Source: Hydrogenophaga flava NBRC 102514
GTDB taxonomy: Bacteria > Pseudomonadota > Gammaproteobacteria > Burkholderiales > Burkholderiaceae_C
Assembly (NCBI RefSeq): GCF_001571145.1
Contig: NZ_BCTF01000014.1
Location: 62,001-126,000 of the forward strand
Length of the DNA: 64,000 nucleotides
Reading direction: 5' to 3'
Position numbers and translations under genes: made by a program. Positions 8,926 to 18,557 of the stretch are shown here, piece after piece; position 1 is the stretch's first letter, and each line of letters opens with the position of its first letter. The notes below the pieces were generated by a model. The model was given only the letters and a program-made list of their open reading frames with translations, did no database searches and was not told the DNA's origin.

Positions 8926-11493
8926 TCAGCTGGTCGCCTCGCTGCCGAAACAGAACTCGAAACGGGCGCCCTGGCCCACCGCGCCTTCGCCCCAGATGTG
9001 GCCGCCGTGGCGCTCCAGAATGCGCCGGACCGTGGCCAGCCCGATGCCAGAGCCTTCGAACTCGCTGCTGGTGTGCAGCCGGTTGAAGGCCTTGAACAGG
9101 CGTTCGGCCCGCGCCATGTCGAAGCCCGCACCGTTGTCGCGGATGCAGAACACCGGCGCACCCGGGGTCGCCGGCTCGGCGCGGGTGAGACTGATGCGGG
9201 CACCTGCGGTCTGGCGGGTGTATTTCCAGGCGTTGCCCAGCAGGTTCTCTAGCACGATCTGCGCCATGCGCGGGTCGCAGTCGGCATAGAGGCCGTCTTC
9301 GATCTCCACCTCCACCTCGCGCGTCGGATCGCGGTGGCGCTCCTGGCGGATCACGTCGTGCGCCAGCTCGCTGAGATTGGTGTTCATGCGCTGCAGGGTG
9401 CCCTGGCTCACCCGCGCCAGCGCCAGCAGATCGGTGATCAGGCTGTTCATGCGCTGGACCGAGCCCTCAATGCGTTCGAACAGGTCGATGTCCTCTGCGG
9501 TCATGCGCTCGGCCATCTGCTCGCGCAGCAGGTGGCTGAAGCCGTCGATGGAGCGCAGCGGCGACTTCAGGTCGTGCGAGACGGAGTAGGCGAACGAGTC
9601 CAGCTCGCGGTTGAGGTACTGAAGCTGGGCGGTGCGCGCCGCCACACGCTGCTCCAGCGTGTCGTTCAGTTTGTGGATCTCGCGGTCGCGGCGCAGCCGT
9701 TGCAGTTCGGCGTTGCAGCGGCTGGCGAAGATGGTCAGCAGCGCGTCCAGCTGGGCGTTCGGCGGCGGCCGCTGGCGCCAGACGGCGGTGAGCAGGCCCA
9801 CCACGGAGCCATCTCCGTCGTGCAGCGGCAGGCCCAGAACGGACTGGAGAGGCACTTCCGAAAACGGCGGCACCATGTTCATGTGGGCAGGGCTGGGGCT
9901 GTCGACACGCAGCAGTGTCGTCTGCAGCAGAGCCTGTTCGCAGAGGGTCTGGTGCAGCGGGTGGGTGCTGTTGGGGAGCAGCCGGCCGTCCCACACCAGC
10001 GCCAGGGTGTGCAGCTGCTTCTGGGCGTCCACCTCTCCCACCATGACGCCGTCGGCGCCGATGGCGTTGGCCAGGTGCTCGACCAGCGAGCGGAAGAAGG
10101 CCTCGCCCGTGTCGCCCGAGACACCCTCGGCCACATTCAGCAGCATGGCCTCGCGCCGCTTTTCTTCGTCCACGTTCAGGGTGAAGGACAGGGCGCAAGG
10201 CTCATTGTCGATCTCGATGATCTCTGCCCACACCCTCACGGGCACGATGGTGCCTGCCTTGGTACGCATCCGGGTCTCGTATGCCTGCAGACGGCCGTCG
10301 CGCCGAAGTGTGCCCACATAGTGGTTGCGGTCGGTCTCGGATACCCAGACGCCCGCCTCCATCGAAGTCTTGCCGGTGAAGTCCTCCTGCGTCCAGCCCA
10401 GCACCCGCTCGTTGGCGGGGTTGACCTCGACGAAGCGGCCGTCGCTCAGTCGGGTGATGGTCATGCCCAGCGGGCTGAAGTTGAATGCCTTCGAGAAGCG
10501 CTCGCGCGAGATCTCCAGTTCACGGCGCGAGGCCACTTCGGCCGACATGTCGAACACCACCGCGATCAGCAGCCGTTCGGTGGCGCTCTGGGTCACCTCT
10601 GCGTACACATGGGCGTGGAAGACCGTGCCGTCCTTGCGCTGCGCCTTGGCTCTCAGGCCGCTGACCCTGCCGTCGGAGTCGATGCAGCGACGGAACTCGG
10701 CGTACTCCTCTGTGTCCGCCCACAGACGGGGTGGTCGGCTCCCCACCAGATCGTTGTGCGTGTGGCCGAACAGTGCCTCGAACGCCTGGTTCACGTCGAT
10801 CACGTCCAGTGTGTCCATCGACTGCACCAGGCAGGCCGCCGGTGTGCTGCGGAACAGGGCCTGGAACCGGCCCTGGCTCAGGCGCAGCAGGCGTTCTACC
10901 TCCCGGCCGTGCTCCAGCGCCAGGTTCTGGCTGCGATAGGCGTCCAGCATGCGCCGCCGACCGAGGTTGACCGTGATCATCAGGCTGATGAGGATGGCGG
11001 TCTGTGAGATCCACACGGCCCAGCCGGTGGGGGTCTCCGGCGCTGTGATCAGGTGCAGGTTTTCTGCGACGTTGAGCACCCCGAGGATGGTGATGCCCAG
11101 CGCACCGCTGATGAGCATGTTCCGGCGGGAGAGGAAGACCCCGGCCCCGACCACCGCGGCGATCATGACCAGCGTGGCCATGCTGCGCACCGTGCCATGG
11201 GCCACGATGGCGGCGCCCGAGGCGAAGATCATGGCATACACCAGCATGGGTGCCACCAGTGTGCGCAGGCGCGTGGCGTACAGGCCCAGCAGCAGGTAGT
11301 CGATCAGAGAGAGTCCGATGGCCACCCAGGTCAGTGCCACCAGACCGTCCCGCAGATAGACGCCAAAAGCCACCAGCGGACCGGCGACCCCGATGCACAG
11401 CAGCAGTGCCAGCAGCGAGCGTTCCTGGTAGCGCTGCAGATTCAGCGGCTGTTCGGTTGTTTCGACGGCGGGAAGGTGGAGGGGCGCGTTCAT
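8926..11493 (-). CDS. membrane-bound PAS/GAF sensor histidine kinase, copy 1
   Basis: An 855-residue orphan sensor kinase. About six transmembrane helices occupy 27-178 with almost no periplasmic domain. PAS domains follow at about 205-325 and 330-450, a GAF-like domain at about 460-615, then the HisKA helix with His640 in VSHDLKSPLRS. The ATPase has LLENLLGN-type N box, IRDNGAGFDM and GSGIGLATVRRI. The upstream kinase ends inside its start codon (ATGA overlap at 11490-11493). It aligns from end to end with that kinase, so the two are tandem duplicates. No response regulator gene lies next to it, and the signal is unknown. Confidence 0.92.
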   Translation of the reverse strand: MNAPLHLPAVETTEQPLNLQRYQERSLLALLLCIGVAGPLVAFGVYLRDGLVALTWVAIGLSLIDYLLLGLYATRLRTLVAPMLVYAMIFASGAAIVAHGTVRSMATLVMIAAVVGAGVFLSRRNMLISGALGITILGVLNVAENLHLITAPETPTGWAVWISQTAILISLMITVNLGRRRMLDAYRSQNLALEHGREVERLLRLSQGRFQALFRSTPAACLVQSMDTLDVIDVNQAFEALFGHTHNDLVGSRPPRLWADTEEYAEFRRCIDSDGRVSGLRAKAQRKDGTVFHAHVYAEVTQSATERLLIAVVFDMSAEVASRRELEISRERFSKAFNFSPLGMTITRLSDGRFVEVNPANERVLGWTQEDFTGKTSMEAGVWVSETDRNHYVGTLRRDGRLQAYETRMRTKAGTIVPVRVWAEIIEIDNEPCALSFTLNVDEEKRREAMLLNVAEGVSGDTGEAFFRSLVEHLANAIGADGVMVGEVDAQKQLHTLALVWDGRLLPNSTHPLHQTLCEQALLQTTLLRVDSPSPAHMNMVPPFSEVPLQSVLGLPLHDGDGSVVGLLTAVWRQRPPPNAQLDALLTIFASRCNAELQRLRRDREIHKLNDTLEQRVAARTAQLQYLNRELDSFAYSVSHDLKSPLRSIDGFSHLLREQMAERMTAEDIDLFERIEGSVQRMNSLITDLLALARVSQGTLQRMNTNLSELAHDVIRQERHRDPTREVEVEIEDGLYADCDPRMAQIVLENLLGNAWKYTRQTAGARISLTRAEPATPGAPVFCIRDNGAGFDMARAERLFKAFNRLHTSSEFEGSGIGLATVRRILERHGGHIWGEGAVGQGARFEFCFGSEATS

Positions 11494-14057
11494 CTGTGTG
11501 CAGAAGCTGACGTCAGGGAGAAGCGGAACTCGGCGCCTTCACCGGGCTTGCCGACGCCCTGGATCTGGCCGCCATGCCGGTCCACGATGCGGCGCACCGT
11601 GGCCAGGCCGATGCCTGTGCCTTCGAACTCGCTGGGGCCGTGCAGCCGCTGGAAGGGCTTGAACAGCTTGTCCGCGTAGGCCATGTTGAAGCCGACGCCG
11701 TTGTCCCGCACGAAGAAGCTCGTGCGGTCCGGGTCACCGTCCTTGCACCGTCCCATCTCGATCAGCGGCTGCGGCTGGTCCCTGGTGTACTTGACCGCGT
11801 TGCCCAGCAGGTTGTCCAGGGCGATGCGCGCCAGCCGGGCGTCGCAGACGCTGACCAGGCCAGGTTCGATGCGCCACGCAAGAGGCCTGTCCGGGTGCTT
11901 GGCCTGTTCTGCCTGCATCACCTGTTCGGCGATCTCGCTCAGGTTGGCCATGCCCAGCGCCATCTTGCCCTGGCTCACCCGGGCCAGCGCCAGCATGTCG
12001 GCGATCAGGGTGCTCATGCGGTGGGTCGACGCCAGCACGCGGTCCAGCAGCTGTTCCTCGTCGGCGGTCAGCCGCCCCTGCAGCTGTTCGCTCAGCAGGC
12101 TCGTGAAGCCGTCGATCGCACGCAACGGCGACTTCAGGTCGTGCGACACCGAGTACGCGAACGAGTCGAGCTCCGCGTTGAGCTTCTGCAACTCGGCGGT
12201 GCGCGACAGCACCCGCTGCTCCAGCGTGGCGTTGAGCTGCTGGATTTCGCGCTCGCGCCGCAGCCGCATCAGTTCGGCCGTGGCCCGGCTCGCAAAGATC
12301 GACATCAGTGCCCGCATCTCGGCGGTGAGCGTGATGGGCTGGCGCCACATGGCCTTCAGCACGCCTATGGCGGTGCCGTCCTGGTCCCGCAGGCTCTGAC
12401 CGACATAGGCGCTTGCGTGCACGCCGGTCCGTGAACGTTCGGCAGGAAATGCCGTGTCCACGCCCTGCTCGTAGACGCACAGGTCGTACCGCGACAGGGT
12501 TTCGTTGCAGGGAGTGTCTTGCGGTGAGTAGGTGAAGTTGGGCAACGAGCTGCCATCTCTGCACACCGCCAGCGTTTGGACCAGTTGGTCCGGGAGCAGT
12601 TCGCTGACCACCACCAGATCGGCCTTGAGGGCGGGGGCAGCGTGTCGCACCAGCGCATCGAAGAAGGCTTCACCGACCTCGCCGGTCATGCCACGGGCCA
12701 CGCTCAACAGCAAGGCCTCGCGCCGCTTCTCTTCCGAGACGTTCACCGTGGACGACAGGATGCACTCTTCCCCTTCGATGTCGATCAGCACCGCCCACAG
12801 CCGCACATCGACCGGCTTGCCATCCCTGTTGCGCATCTGGCTCTCGTAGGCCAGCACGCGGCCGTCGCGCTTGAGCTGATCGACGTAGGCCTGCCGGTGG
12901 GCCGGCGTGAGCCAGACACCGCTGTCCAGCGTGCTCCTGCCGCGCAGATAGTTTGCACTCATGCCTTCGGAGATGACACCTGCCCTGTTGACCTCCAGGA
13001 TCAGTCCGTCGGACAGGCGGGTGATCGCCAGGTTCATCGGACTGAAGTTGAAGGCCTTGGCAAAGCGCTCCTCCGAGCGACGCAGGCGTTCGAGGGTGGC
13101 GTTCTGCTCGGTGATGTCGGTGACCGTGGTGATGATCAGCCGGTCCTGTGGGTCGTCGCCCATCTCGCTGGTGATGAGCGCATCGAAGCGGCTGCCATCG
13201 ACCCTGAGGCCCTTGACGAGGGTCTGGTCCGCCCGGCGGCTGGCGAACAGCTGTTCCAGGTAGCGGGCTCGCTGCTCTGGCTCTGCCCAGAGCATCTCAT
13301 CGCTGCAGCCGAGCACGTCTTCGCGGCTGCGTCCGTAGCAGCGTTCGAAGGCCGGGTTGACGTCCAGGATCAGGCCGTTGCGGGCCGACTGCGCGATCAT
13401 CGGGCTGGGGCTGTTGCGGAAGATCCGGGTGAACCGCTCCAGGCTCTGGTCCCGTTCCTGCTCGCTGCGGATGCGCCGTTCCAGCTCACGGCTCTGCAGA
13501 TCCAGCGCCTGCTGGGCCCGGGTCCGGCTGTGGTAGACCATGATCGCCACCACCACCATGGTCATGGCATAGGTCAGCCAGACCGTGAATCCGACCTTGA
13601 AGGTGGCTGTCCTGAACCAGCCCTTCCACTCCATCCACGTCAGTACGCCCAGGATGACCACGCTCAGCGCCACCGTCAGGAACAGGGCGCGCCTTGGCAG
13701 GAAGATGCCGGCGCCAGCCACCGCCGCCACGAACAGGAAGCTCGCGGCGGTGCGCACCGAACCGAAGGCCACGATGCCGATCACCGCTGCGATCAGGACC
13801 GCGGTCACCAGCAGGGGCGCCACTAGCTGCTGGTACCCCCTGCGCAACAGCAGCAGGACCGTCCAGGCGGAGAGCGCGATCAGTGTGGGCGCTATCGCCT
13901 CCGACAGGTTGGAGCTGCTCAGGTACACCAGGGGGGCCAGGATGGTGGCAGCAATGGCCACCAGCAGACCGATGGCCCGCAGTGGATTGGAAGTGGGTTC
14001 GAGGGTTGGGCTGGACACGCGGTGCGGGGTTTCAGGGATCGGTTGGCGCAAAGACAC
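11490..14057 (-). CDS. membrane-bound PAS/GAF sensor histidine kinase, copy 2
   Basis: Also 855 residues, with the same domain order as its downstream neighbour: about six membrane helices within the first 190 residues, two PAS domains, a GAF-like domain, HisKA with His639 in VSHDLKSPLRA, and an ATPase domain with DNLLGNAVKYT, VRDNGVGFNM and GTGIGLATVRRI. The second PAS in both copies begins with the shared FAKAFNFSP or FSKAFNFSP block. The gene starts 20 bp after the stop of the sulfurtransferase gene, so they are probably cotranscribed. Both copies keep all catalytic motifs, which suggests two active kinases, perhaps able to form heterodimers. Confidence 0.92.
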   Translation of the reverse strand: MSLRQPIPETPHRVSSPTLEPTSNPLRAIGLLVAIAATILAPLVYLSSSNLSEAIAPTLIALSAWTVLLLLRRGYQQLVAPLLVTAVLIAAVIGIVAFGSVRTAASFLFVAAVAGAGIFLPRRALFLTVALSVVILGVLTWMEWKGWFRTATFKVGFTVWLTYAMTMVVVAIMVYHSRTRAQQALDLQSRELERRIRSEQERDQSLERFTRIFRNSPSPMIAQSARNGLILDVNPAFERCYGRSREDVLGCSDEMLWAEPEQRARYLEQLFASRRADQTLVKGLRVDGSRFDALITSEMGDDPQDRLIITTVTDITEQNATLERLRRSEERFAKAFNFSPMNLAITRLSDGLILEVNRAGVISEGMSANYLRGRSTLDSGVWLTPAHRQAYVDQLKRDGRVLAYESQMRNRDGKPVDVRLWAVLIDIEGEECILSSTVNVSEEKRREALLLSVARGMTGEVGEAFFDALVRHAAPALKADLVVVSELLPDQLVQTLAVCRDGSSLPNFTYSPQDTPCNETLSRYDLCVYEQGVDTAFPAERSRTGVHASAYVGQSLRDQDGTAIGVLKAMWRQPITLTAEMRALMSIFASRATAELMRLRREREIQQLNATLEQRVLSRTAELQKLNAELDSFAYSVSHDLKSPLRAIDGFTSLLSEQLQGRLTADEEQLLDRVLASTHRMSTLIADMLALARVSQGKMALGMANLSEIAEQVMQAEQAKHPDRPLAWRIEPGLVSVCDARLARIALDNLLGNAVKYTRDQPQPLIEMGRCKDGDPDRTSFFVRDNGVGFNMAYADKLFKPFQRLHGPSEFEGTGIGLATVRRIVDRHGGQIQGVGKPGEGAEFRFSLTSASAHR

Positions 14058-14077
14058 GTGTCTGACCTATCGTCCCG

Positions 14078-14947
14078 TCAGCCGGGAACTTGACTCCGGG
14101 CGCAGGGCAGGCCGGGGGTGTTGCACCACTCGCTCCAGCTGCCAGGAAAGAGGGCCGTGCGTCCGAAGCCGGCGATTTCCATGGCCAGAAGGTTCGGGAT
14201 GGCGCTCACACCGCTGCCACAGTGGTGCACCACCGCAGCCGGGTTGCGCCCCGCCAGCAGGCGCTCGAAGTCGGCCCGCAGTTCGGTGGCGGGCTTGAAG
14301 CGACCGTCCGGGCCGATGTTTTCGGTGAACGGCCGGTTGCGCGCTCCGGGGATGTGGCCCGCCACCGGGTCCAGTGGTTCGACCTCGCCACGGAAGCGGG
14401 CTGCGCCGCGCGCGTCCACCAGTGTGAGGTCGGGCTGGCCCAGCCGGCGAGCGATGTCCTGCGCCGCCAGCGTTTCGGCGCGGGCGGGCTGCAGTTCGAA
14501 CCGGCCGGGATGGGGCGCAGGCGACGCGCCTTCGGCCACCGCACCGCCCGCCGCCTGCCAGGCGGCCAGCCCGCCGTCCAGCACCGCCACAGCCTCGTGC
14601 CCGCACCACTTGAGCATCCACCACAGCCGGCCGCAGTAGTTCGCGCCCTGCCGGTCCATCGCCACCACCTGCTGACCGGGGTTCAGACCAAGGGTCTGCA
14701 GGCGCCGGGCAACCGTCTCACGGGAGGGCAGGGGGTGCCGTCCGCCACTGGCGCGGTCGGATCCGGTCTTGTCGCTCAGGTGCTCGTCCAGGTCCACATG
14801 CACCGCGCCGGGGATGTGGGCGGCCTCGAACTGCTGGCCCCCCGCGGCGGGGTTCATCAGGTCGAAGCTGCAGTCCATCACCAGCACCGGCTGGTGGTCG
14901 TCCAGGAGTTGCCGCAGCTGCGCGGCAGAAATGAGGGTGGTGTACAT
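14078..14947 (-). CDS. 3-mercaptopyruvate / thiosulfate sulfurtransferase
   Basis: A 289-residue two-domain rhodanese. The C-terminal active-site loop is HHCGSGVSAIPN with the persulfide-forming Cys243; CGSGV is the loop of 3-mercaptopyruvate sulfurtransferases (SseA type), whereas classical thiosulfate sulfurtransferases have CRKGV. It transfers sulfane sulfur to cyanide, thioredoxin or other acceptors in the cytosol. It is 20 bp upstream of the twin histidine kinase genes and 86 bp downstream of the DMT transporter gene, all on the minus strand. The link to the kinases is by position only. Confidence 0.88.
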   Translation of the reverse strand: MYTTLISAAQLRQLLDDHQPVLVMDCSFDLMNPAAGGQQFEAAHIPGAVHVDLDEHLSDKTGSDRASGGRHPLPSRETVARRLQTLGLNPGQQVVAMDRQGANYCGRLWWMLKWCGHEAVAVLDGGLAAWQAAGGAVAEGASPAPHPGRFELQPARAETLAAQDIARRLGQPDLTLVDARGAARFRGEVEPLDPVAGHIPGARNRPFTENIGPDGRFKPATELRADFERLLAGRNPAAVVHHCGSGVSAIPNLLAMEIAGFGRTALFPGSWSEWCNTPGLPCARSQVPG

Positions 14948-15033
14948 GCGGCTGATTTTCCGGCAGAGCGGGACCGCTGACGATCACACCAAAGTCCTAA
15001 TGGCCCGCCCGTCGCGTGCAGGCGCGCACGGAT

Positions 15034-15924
15034 TCAGTGCTCTTCTGCCGGCGCGTGGGGCACAGCGCGTGCCCGCAAGACAGTGGCCGCAATGCCACTG
15101 ACGATGATCAGGCCCATGCCGGCCCAGCCGATCAGGGGCAGCCGGTCGCCGAACACCGTCAGGCCGAAGATGCCGGCGAACACGATGCCCGAATACTGGA
15201 GGTTGGCCACGACCATGGTGGCGCCGCTGGAGTAGGCGCGGGTCATGCACAACTGACCGCCCAGCGCCAGCAGCCCGATGGGCAGCAGCCACAGCGCGGA
15301 AGGCCAGCTCCAGGGTGTGGCTCCGACGAACAGCATGCCGATCAGGCCGGCGACCACAGCCCCGATGGAGAAATAGAACACCGTGCGGCTCTCGGGCTCG
15401 CCCGCCCGGCTCAGCGCCGACACCTGCAGGTAGGCGAAGGCCGCGAAGATGCCGGACATCAGGCCGACCAGCGCGCCCAGCATCTGGTCGGGGGCCAGGG
15501 TGGGGCGCAGCATCATCGCCACGCCGCCGAAGCCCGCCAGCACGGTCAGGAACAGCGGGGCCTGTTGCCGGACCGGGGCATTGCGGCCCTGGGTCAGCAG
15601 GGCGCCGCCGAGCAGGAAGGTGGCGATCCAGACGCTGCTCATGTAGTTGAGCGTCATCGCGGTGGCCAGCGGCAGCACGGCGATCGCATAGAACCAGGCC
15701 GTCAGCGAGATGGTGCCCACCACGCTGCGCCAGACGTGCATCATGGGCACCGTGGTGCGCAGCGAGACGCCGCTGAACCGCGTGAAGCCGTAGAGGAAGA
15801 CAACCCCCACCACGCCCCGGTAGGTGACGATCTCGAAGCTGTTGAAGTGCGCGGATGCGAACTTGATGCAGACCCCCATGCTGGCAAAAAACAGGGATGC
15901 CAGCAGCATCCAGAGGGCCTGCAT
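15034..15924 (-). CDS. EamA/DMT superfamily transporter
   Basis: A 296-residue inner-membrane protein with about ten hydrophobic segments in two five-helix EamA repeats (about 5-130 and 150-275). Exporters of this kind move amino acids or other small metabolites, but the substrate cannot be read from the sequence. Six bases separate it from the Rieske oxygenase stop codon, so the two are very probably cotranscribed and perhaps handle the same compound. Confidence 0.85.
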   Translation of the reverse strand: MQALWMLLASLFFASMGVCIKFASAHFNSFEIVTYRGVVGVVFLYGFTRFSGVSLRTTVPMMHVWRSVVGTISLTAWFYAIAVLPLATAMTLNYMSSVWIATFLLGGALLTQGRNAPVRQQAPLFLTVLAGFGGVAMMLRPTLAPDQMLGALVGLMSGIFAAFAYLQVSALSRAGEPESRTVFYFSIGAVVAGLIGMLFVGATPWSWPSALWLLPIGLLALGGQLCMTRAYSSGATMVVANLQYSGIVFAGIFGLTVFGDRLPLIGWAGMGLIIVSGIAATVLRARAVPHAPAEEH

Positions 15925-15930
15925 GGGGGC

Positions 15931-17082
15931 TCAGCCTTTCAGTGCATCGCCGAGGCGGCTGCGGTACCACTCGTGGAAGTGCTGCATGCCGTCTTCCATC
16001 GGACTCTGGTAGGGCCCCACCTCGTTGTCGCCGCGCTCGTACAGGGCCTTGCGGCCCGCGTCCATGCGCTCGGCGATCTCGTCGTCCTCGATGCAGGTCT
16101 CCATGTAGGCCGCGCGTTGCGCCTCCATGAAGCCGGGTTCGAAGGCTGCGATCTCTTCGGGGTAGTAGAACTCCACCATGTTCAGGGTCTTGTCCACGCC
16201 CAGCGGGTGCAGGGTCGAGACCGTCAGCACATGCGGGTACCACTCCACCATGATGTGCGGGTAGTAGGTCAGCCACACCGCGCCCTGCGCGGGCAGCTCG
16301 CCGTTGCGGTACTGCATCAGCACCTCGTGCCACTTCTGGTACGTGGCGCTGCCGGACTTGAGCAGGTTCTGGATCCCCACCGTCTGCACCGAGTATTCGG
16401 GCTTGAACTCCCACTGCAGGTCGTCGCAGGTCACGAAGTTGCCCAGACCGGGGTGGAAGGGCTCGACGTGGTAGTCCTCCAGATAGACCTCGATGAAGGT
16501 CTTCCAGTTGTAGTTGCAGGTGTGCAGCTCGACGTGGCCCAGCACCATGCCCTCGAAGCTGAGCGTGGACGCCGGCCCCATGTTCGCGAGGTCGGCGGCG
16601 ATGTCGCGGCCGTTGTCCTCGAACAGCAGGCCGTTCCACTCGCGCAGCGGGTATCGCTTGAGATCGGCGCAGGGGTCGTGCGAGAAATGCGGGGCGCCCA
16701 GCAGGGTGCCCAGCTTGCTGTTGGCCGACTGGCCACCGCTGTAGGTCCAGCGGTGCAGGGGGCAGACGATGTGGCCGCCGCTGTGACCCTTGGCGTTCTG
16801 GGCCAGGTTGCCGCGGCCCTTGAGCATCACGGCCTGGCGGTGGCGGCAGATGCTGGAAACGAGTTCCACACCGTTGGCGGTGCGCACCAGCGCGCGTCCT
16901 TCACCCTCCTGTGGCAGGGCGAAGTAGTCGCCCAGCTCGGGAACCGCGTTCACGTGCCCCACATAGCGGGGCCCGTGCTGGAAGATCGTTTCAAGTTCCC
17001 TGCGGAACAATGCCTCGTCGAAGTAGCTGGAAACCGGCAATTGGCTTGCGGCCTGCTGCAATTGAAGACTCAAATCAGACAT
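15931..17082 (-). CDS. Rieske-type ring-hydroxylating oxygenase alpha subunit
   Basis: A 383-residue oxygenase alpha subunit. The Rieske [2Fe-2S] ligands are Cys79, His81, Cys107 and His110. The 25 residues between His81 and Cys107 exceed the 15-17 usual in the family, because of an insert around 91-104. The catalytic domain shows the mononuclear iron site in NWKTFIEVYLEDYH plus FHPG, with His205 and His210. It would hydroxylate or demethylate an organic substrate with electrons from a separate reductase. No reductase or ferredoxin gene is adjacent. Choline or betaine monooxygenase-like enzymes share this layout, but I cannot assign a substrate. Confidence 0.85.
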   Translation of the reverse strand: MSDLSLQLQQAASQLPVSSYFDEALFRRELETIFQHGPRYVGHVNAVPELGDYFALPQEGEGRALVRTANGVELVSSICRHRQAVMLKGRGNLAQNAKGHSGGHIVCPLHRWTYSGGQSANSKLGTLLGAPHFSHDPCADLKRYPLREWNGLLFEDNGRDIAADLANMGPASTLSFEGMVLGHVELHTCNYNWKTFIEVYLEDYHVEPFHPGLGNFVTCDDLQWEFKPEYSVQTVGIQNLLKSGSATYQKWHEVLMQYRNGELPAQGAVWLTYYPHIMVEWYPHVLTVSTLHPLGVDKTLNMVEFYYPEEIAAFEPGFMEAQRAAYMETCIEDDEIAERMDAGRKALYERGDNEVGPYQSPMEDGMQHFHEWYRSRLGDALKG

Positions 17083-17207
17083 GGTGGTCTTGACCTAAAG
17101 ACTCCCCCTATGAAGGGGCAGGGTGAAGCGCTCGAGCGAGTGAACGATCTGCGCGGGATGGGTGAAGTGCTGCGTCCCTCCGGGCGTGTGAGGCCCGTCA
17201 GTTGAAC

Positions 17208-17234
17208 AAAAAAGAGGCGGGATTGTACCCCGCC
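17208..17234 (-). terminator. terminator-like hairpin or attenuator upstream of the Rieske gene
   Basis: Read on the minus strand: GGCGGG, loop GTACAAT, CCCGCC, TC, then six T. It sits about 125 bp before the Rieske ATG, where no minus-strand gene ends. The loop also contains TACAAT, a possible -10 element, so it may instead be part of the promoter. The 270-bp gap around it (17083-17352) has no other gene. Confidence 0.45.
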
Positions 17235-17352
17235 GCTTCCGGGGTCCTGGGGTGGCTGGAGATTGCCCGGGGCGAGGGATAAAATCGCGCGCTGGCCCTG
17301 CCGTCCGCAGGGTGTGCGTCGGGTGTTTGCCACCCGCTAACGACCTCAGCGA

Positions 17353-17619
17353 ATGACCTCTCCGACCCCCACAAAGCCCACCCGATCGAGCCGCTCGGCC
17401 GAAGCGCCTGCCACCCCGGCCAGCTACGAGGCCGCGCTGGAGGAGCTGGAGCAGCTGGTCGCCCAGCTGGACGCGGGGCAGTTGCCGCTGGACCAGCTGC
17501 TGGGTCGCTACCAGCGCGGTGCCGAGTTGCTCGCCTACTGCCGCGCCCGGCTGGAGGCGGTGGAGAGCCAGATCAAGGTGCTCGAGAACGGCGAGCCCAA
17601 ACCCTGGGACGGCCAATGA
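17353..17619 (+). CDS. xseB: exodeoxyribonuclease VII small subunit
   Basis: An 88-residue subunit with the conserved block [19 protein letters not shown], then [20 protein letters not shown], typical of XseB. It combines with XseA, which is not in the window, to degrade single-stranded DNA. The stop codon overlaps the start of ispA by four bases (ATGA), the usual xseB-ispA-dxs arrangement of proteobacteria. The first 18 residues are a variable Pro/Ser/Thr-rich tail. Confidence 0.93.
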   Translation: MTSPTPTKPTRSSRSAEAPATPASYEAALEELEQLVAQLDAGQLPLDQLLGRYQRGAELLAYCRARLEAVESQIKVLENGEPKPWDGQ

Positions 17620-18521
17620 GCGCGGGCCTGTCGGACAACGCCGCGTTTGTGGCTTGGCGGGTGCGCCAGCAGGAGCACGTGGAGCAGGCCCTGTCGAACT
17701 GGGTACCGGCCGATGCGCCGGCCGGTCTGGGGCTGGTCATGCGCTATGCGGTGCTGGACGGCGGCAAGCGCCTGCGTCCGCTGTTGGCGCTGGCGGCTTG
17801 CGAGGCCGCGCAGGGAGACCCTGCGGTGGCCATGCGGGCGGCCTGTGCGGTGGAACTCATCCATGCGTACTCGCTGGTCCACGACGACATGCCCTGCATG
17901 GACAACGATGTGTTGCGGCGCGGCAAGCCCACGGTGCACGTCAAGTACGGCGAGGCGCAGGCCCTGCTGGCCGGCGACGCCCTGCAAGCTCTGGCGTTCG
18001 AGTTGCTGGTGCCCGACGATGGTTCGGTGCCCGCGGCGCTGTCGGCCCGTCTGTGCCGCCAGCTGGCCGCGGCGGCCGGCGCCAGCGGCATGGCCGGGGG
18101 GCAGGCTGTCGACCTCGCCAGCGTCGGCGTGGCGCTGGACCAGAAGGCCCTGGAGGGTATGCACCGCCTCAAGACCGGCGCCCTGCTGCAGGCCAGCGTC
18201 ATGATGGGCGCGTCCACTGCGGCCGTTGACCCCGCCGTGTCGCGACACCTGTCCACCTACGGTTCATGCATCGGCCTGGCCTTCCAGGTGGTCGATGACA
18301 TCCTGGACGTCACCACCGACTCCGCCACGCTGGGCAAGACCGCAGGCAAGGACGCTGCTGCCGACAAGCCCACGTTTGTGTCGCTCATGGGTCTGGAGGC
18401 GGCCCAGGCCTACGCCGATGCTGTGCTGGACCAGGCGCACCAGGCGTTGTCCGCCAGTGCCTTGCCCTACACCGACACCCTGCATGCGCTGGCCGACTGG
18501 GTTGGCCGCCGTGCATCCTGA
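17616..18521 (+). CDS. ispA: (2E,6E)-farnesyl diphosphate synthase
   Basis: A 301-residue trans-polyprenyl synthase. The first Asp-rich motif is at 90-98 (DDMPCMDND) and the second, DDILD, lies near residue 228. GGKRLRP at 49-55 binds isopentenyl diphosphate. It condenses IPP with DMAPP and GPP to farnesyl diphosphate in the cytosol, feeding undecaprenyl, quinone and hopanoid synthesis. It is translationally coupled to xseB by ATGA, and dxs begins 36 bp downstream. Confidence 0.95.
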   Translation: MSAGLSDNAAFVAWRVRQQEHVEQALSNWVPADAPAGLGLVMRYAVLDGGKRLRPLLALAACEAAQGDPAVAMRAACAVELIHAYSLVHDDMPCMDNDVLRRGKPTVHVKYGEAQALLAGDALQALAFELLVPDDGSVPAALSARLCRQLAAAAGASGMAGGQAVDLASVGVALDQKALEGMHRLKTGALLQASVMMGASTAAVDPAVSRHLSTYGSCIGLAFQVVDDILDVTTDSATLGKTAGKDAAADKPTFVSLMGLEAAQAYADAVLDQAHQALSASALPYTDTLHALADWVGRRAS

Positions 18522-18557
18522 ACCCGGAACGTCGCCCCTGAGCGAAACACCTGCCCC

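Noticed and set aside
17263..17285. TTGCCC and TAAAAT before xseB as a sigma-70 promoter
   Set aside because: The spacer is only 11 bp, too short for a functional pair. The xseB promoter remains unassigned.
17083..17352. A thiamine-diphosphate riboswitch before the dxs operon
   Set aside because: No THI-box core was recognisable and dxs is the third gene; the hairpin present is a minus-strand terminator-like stem.
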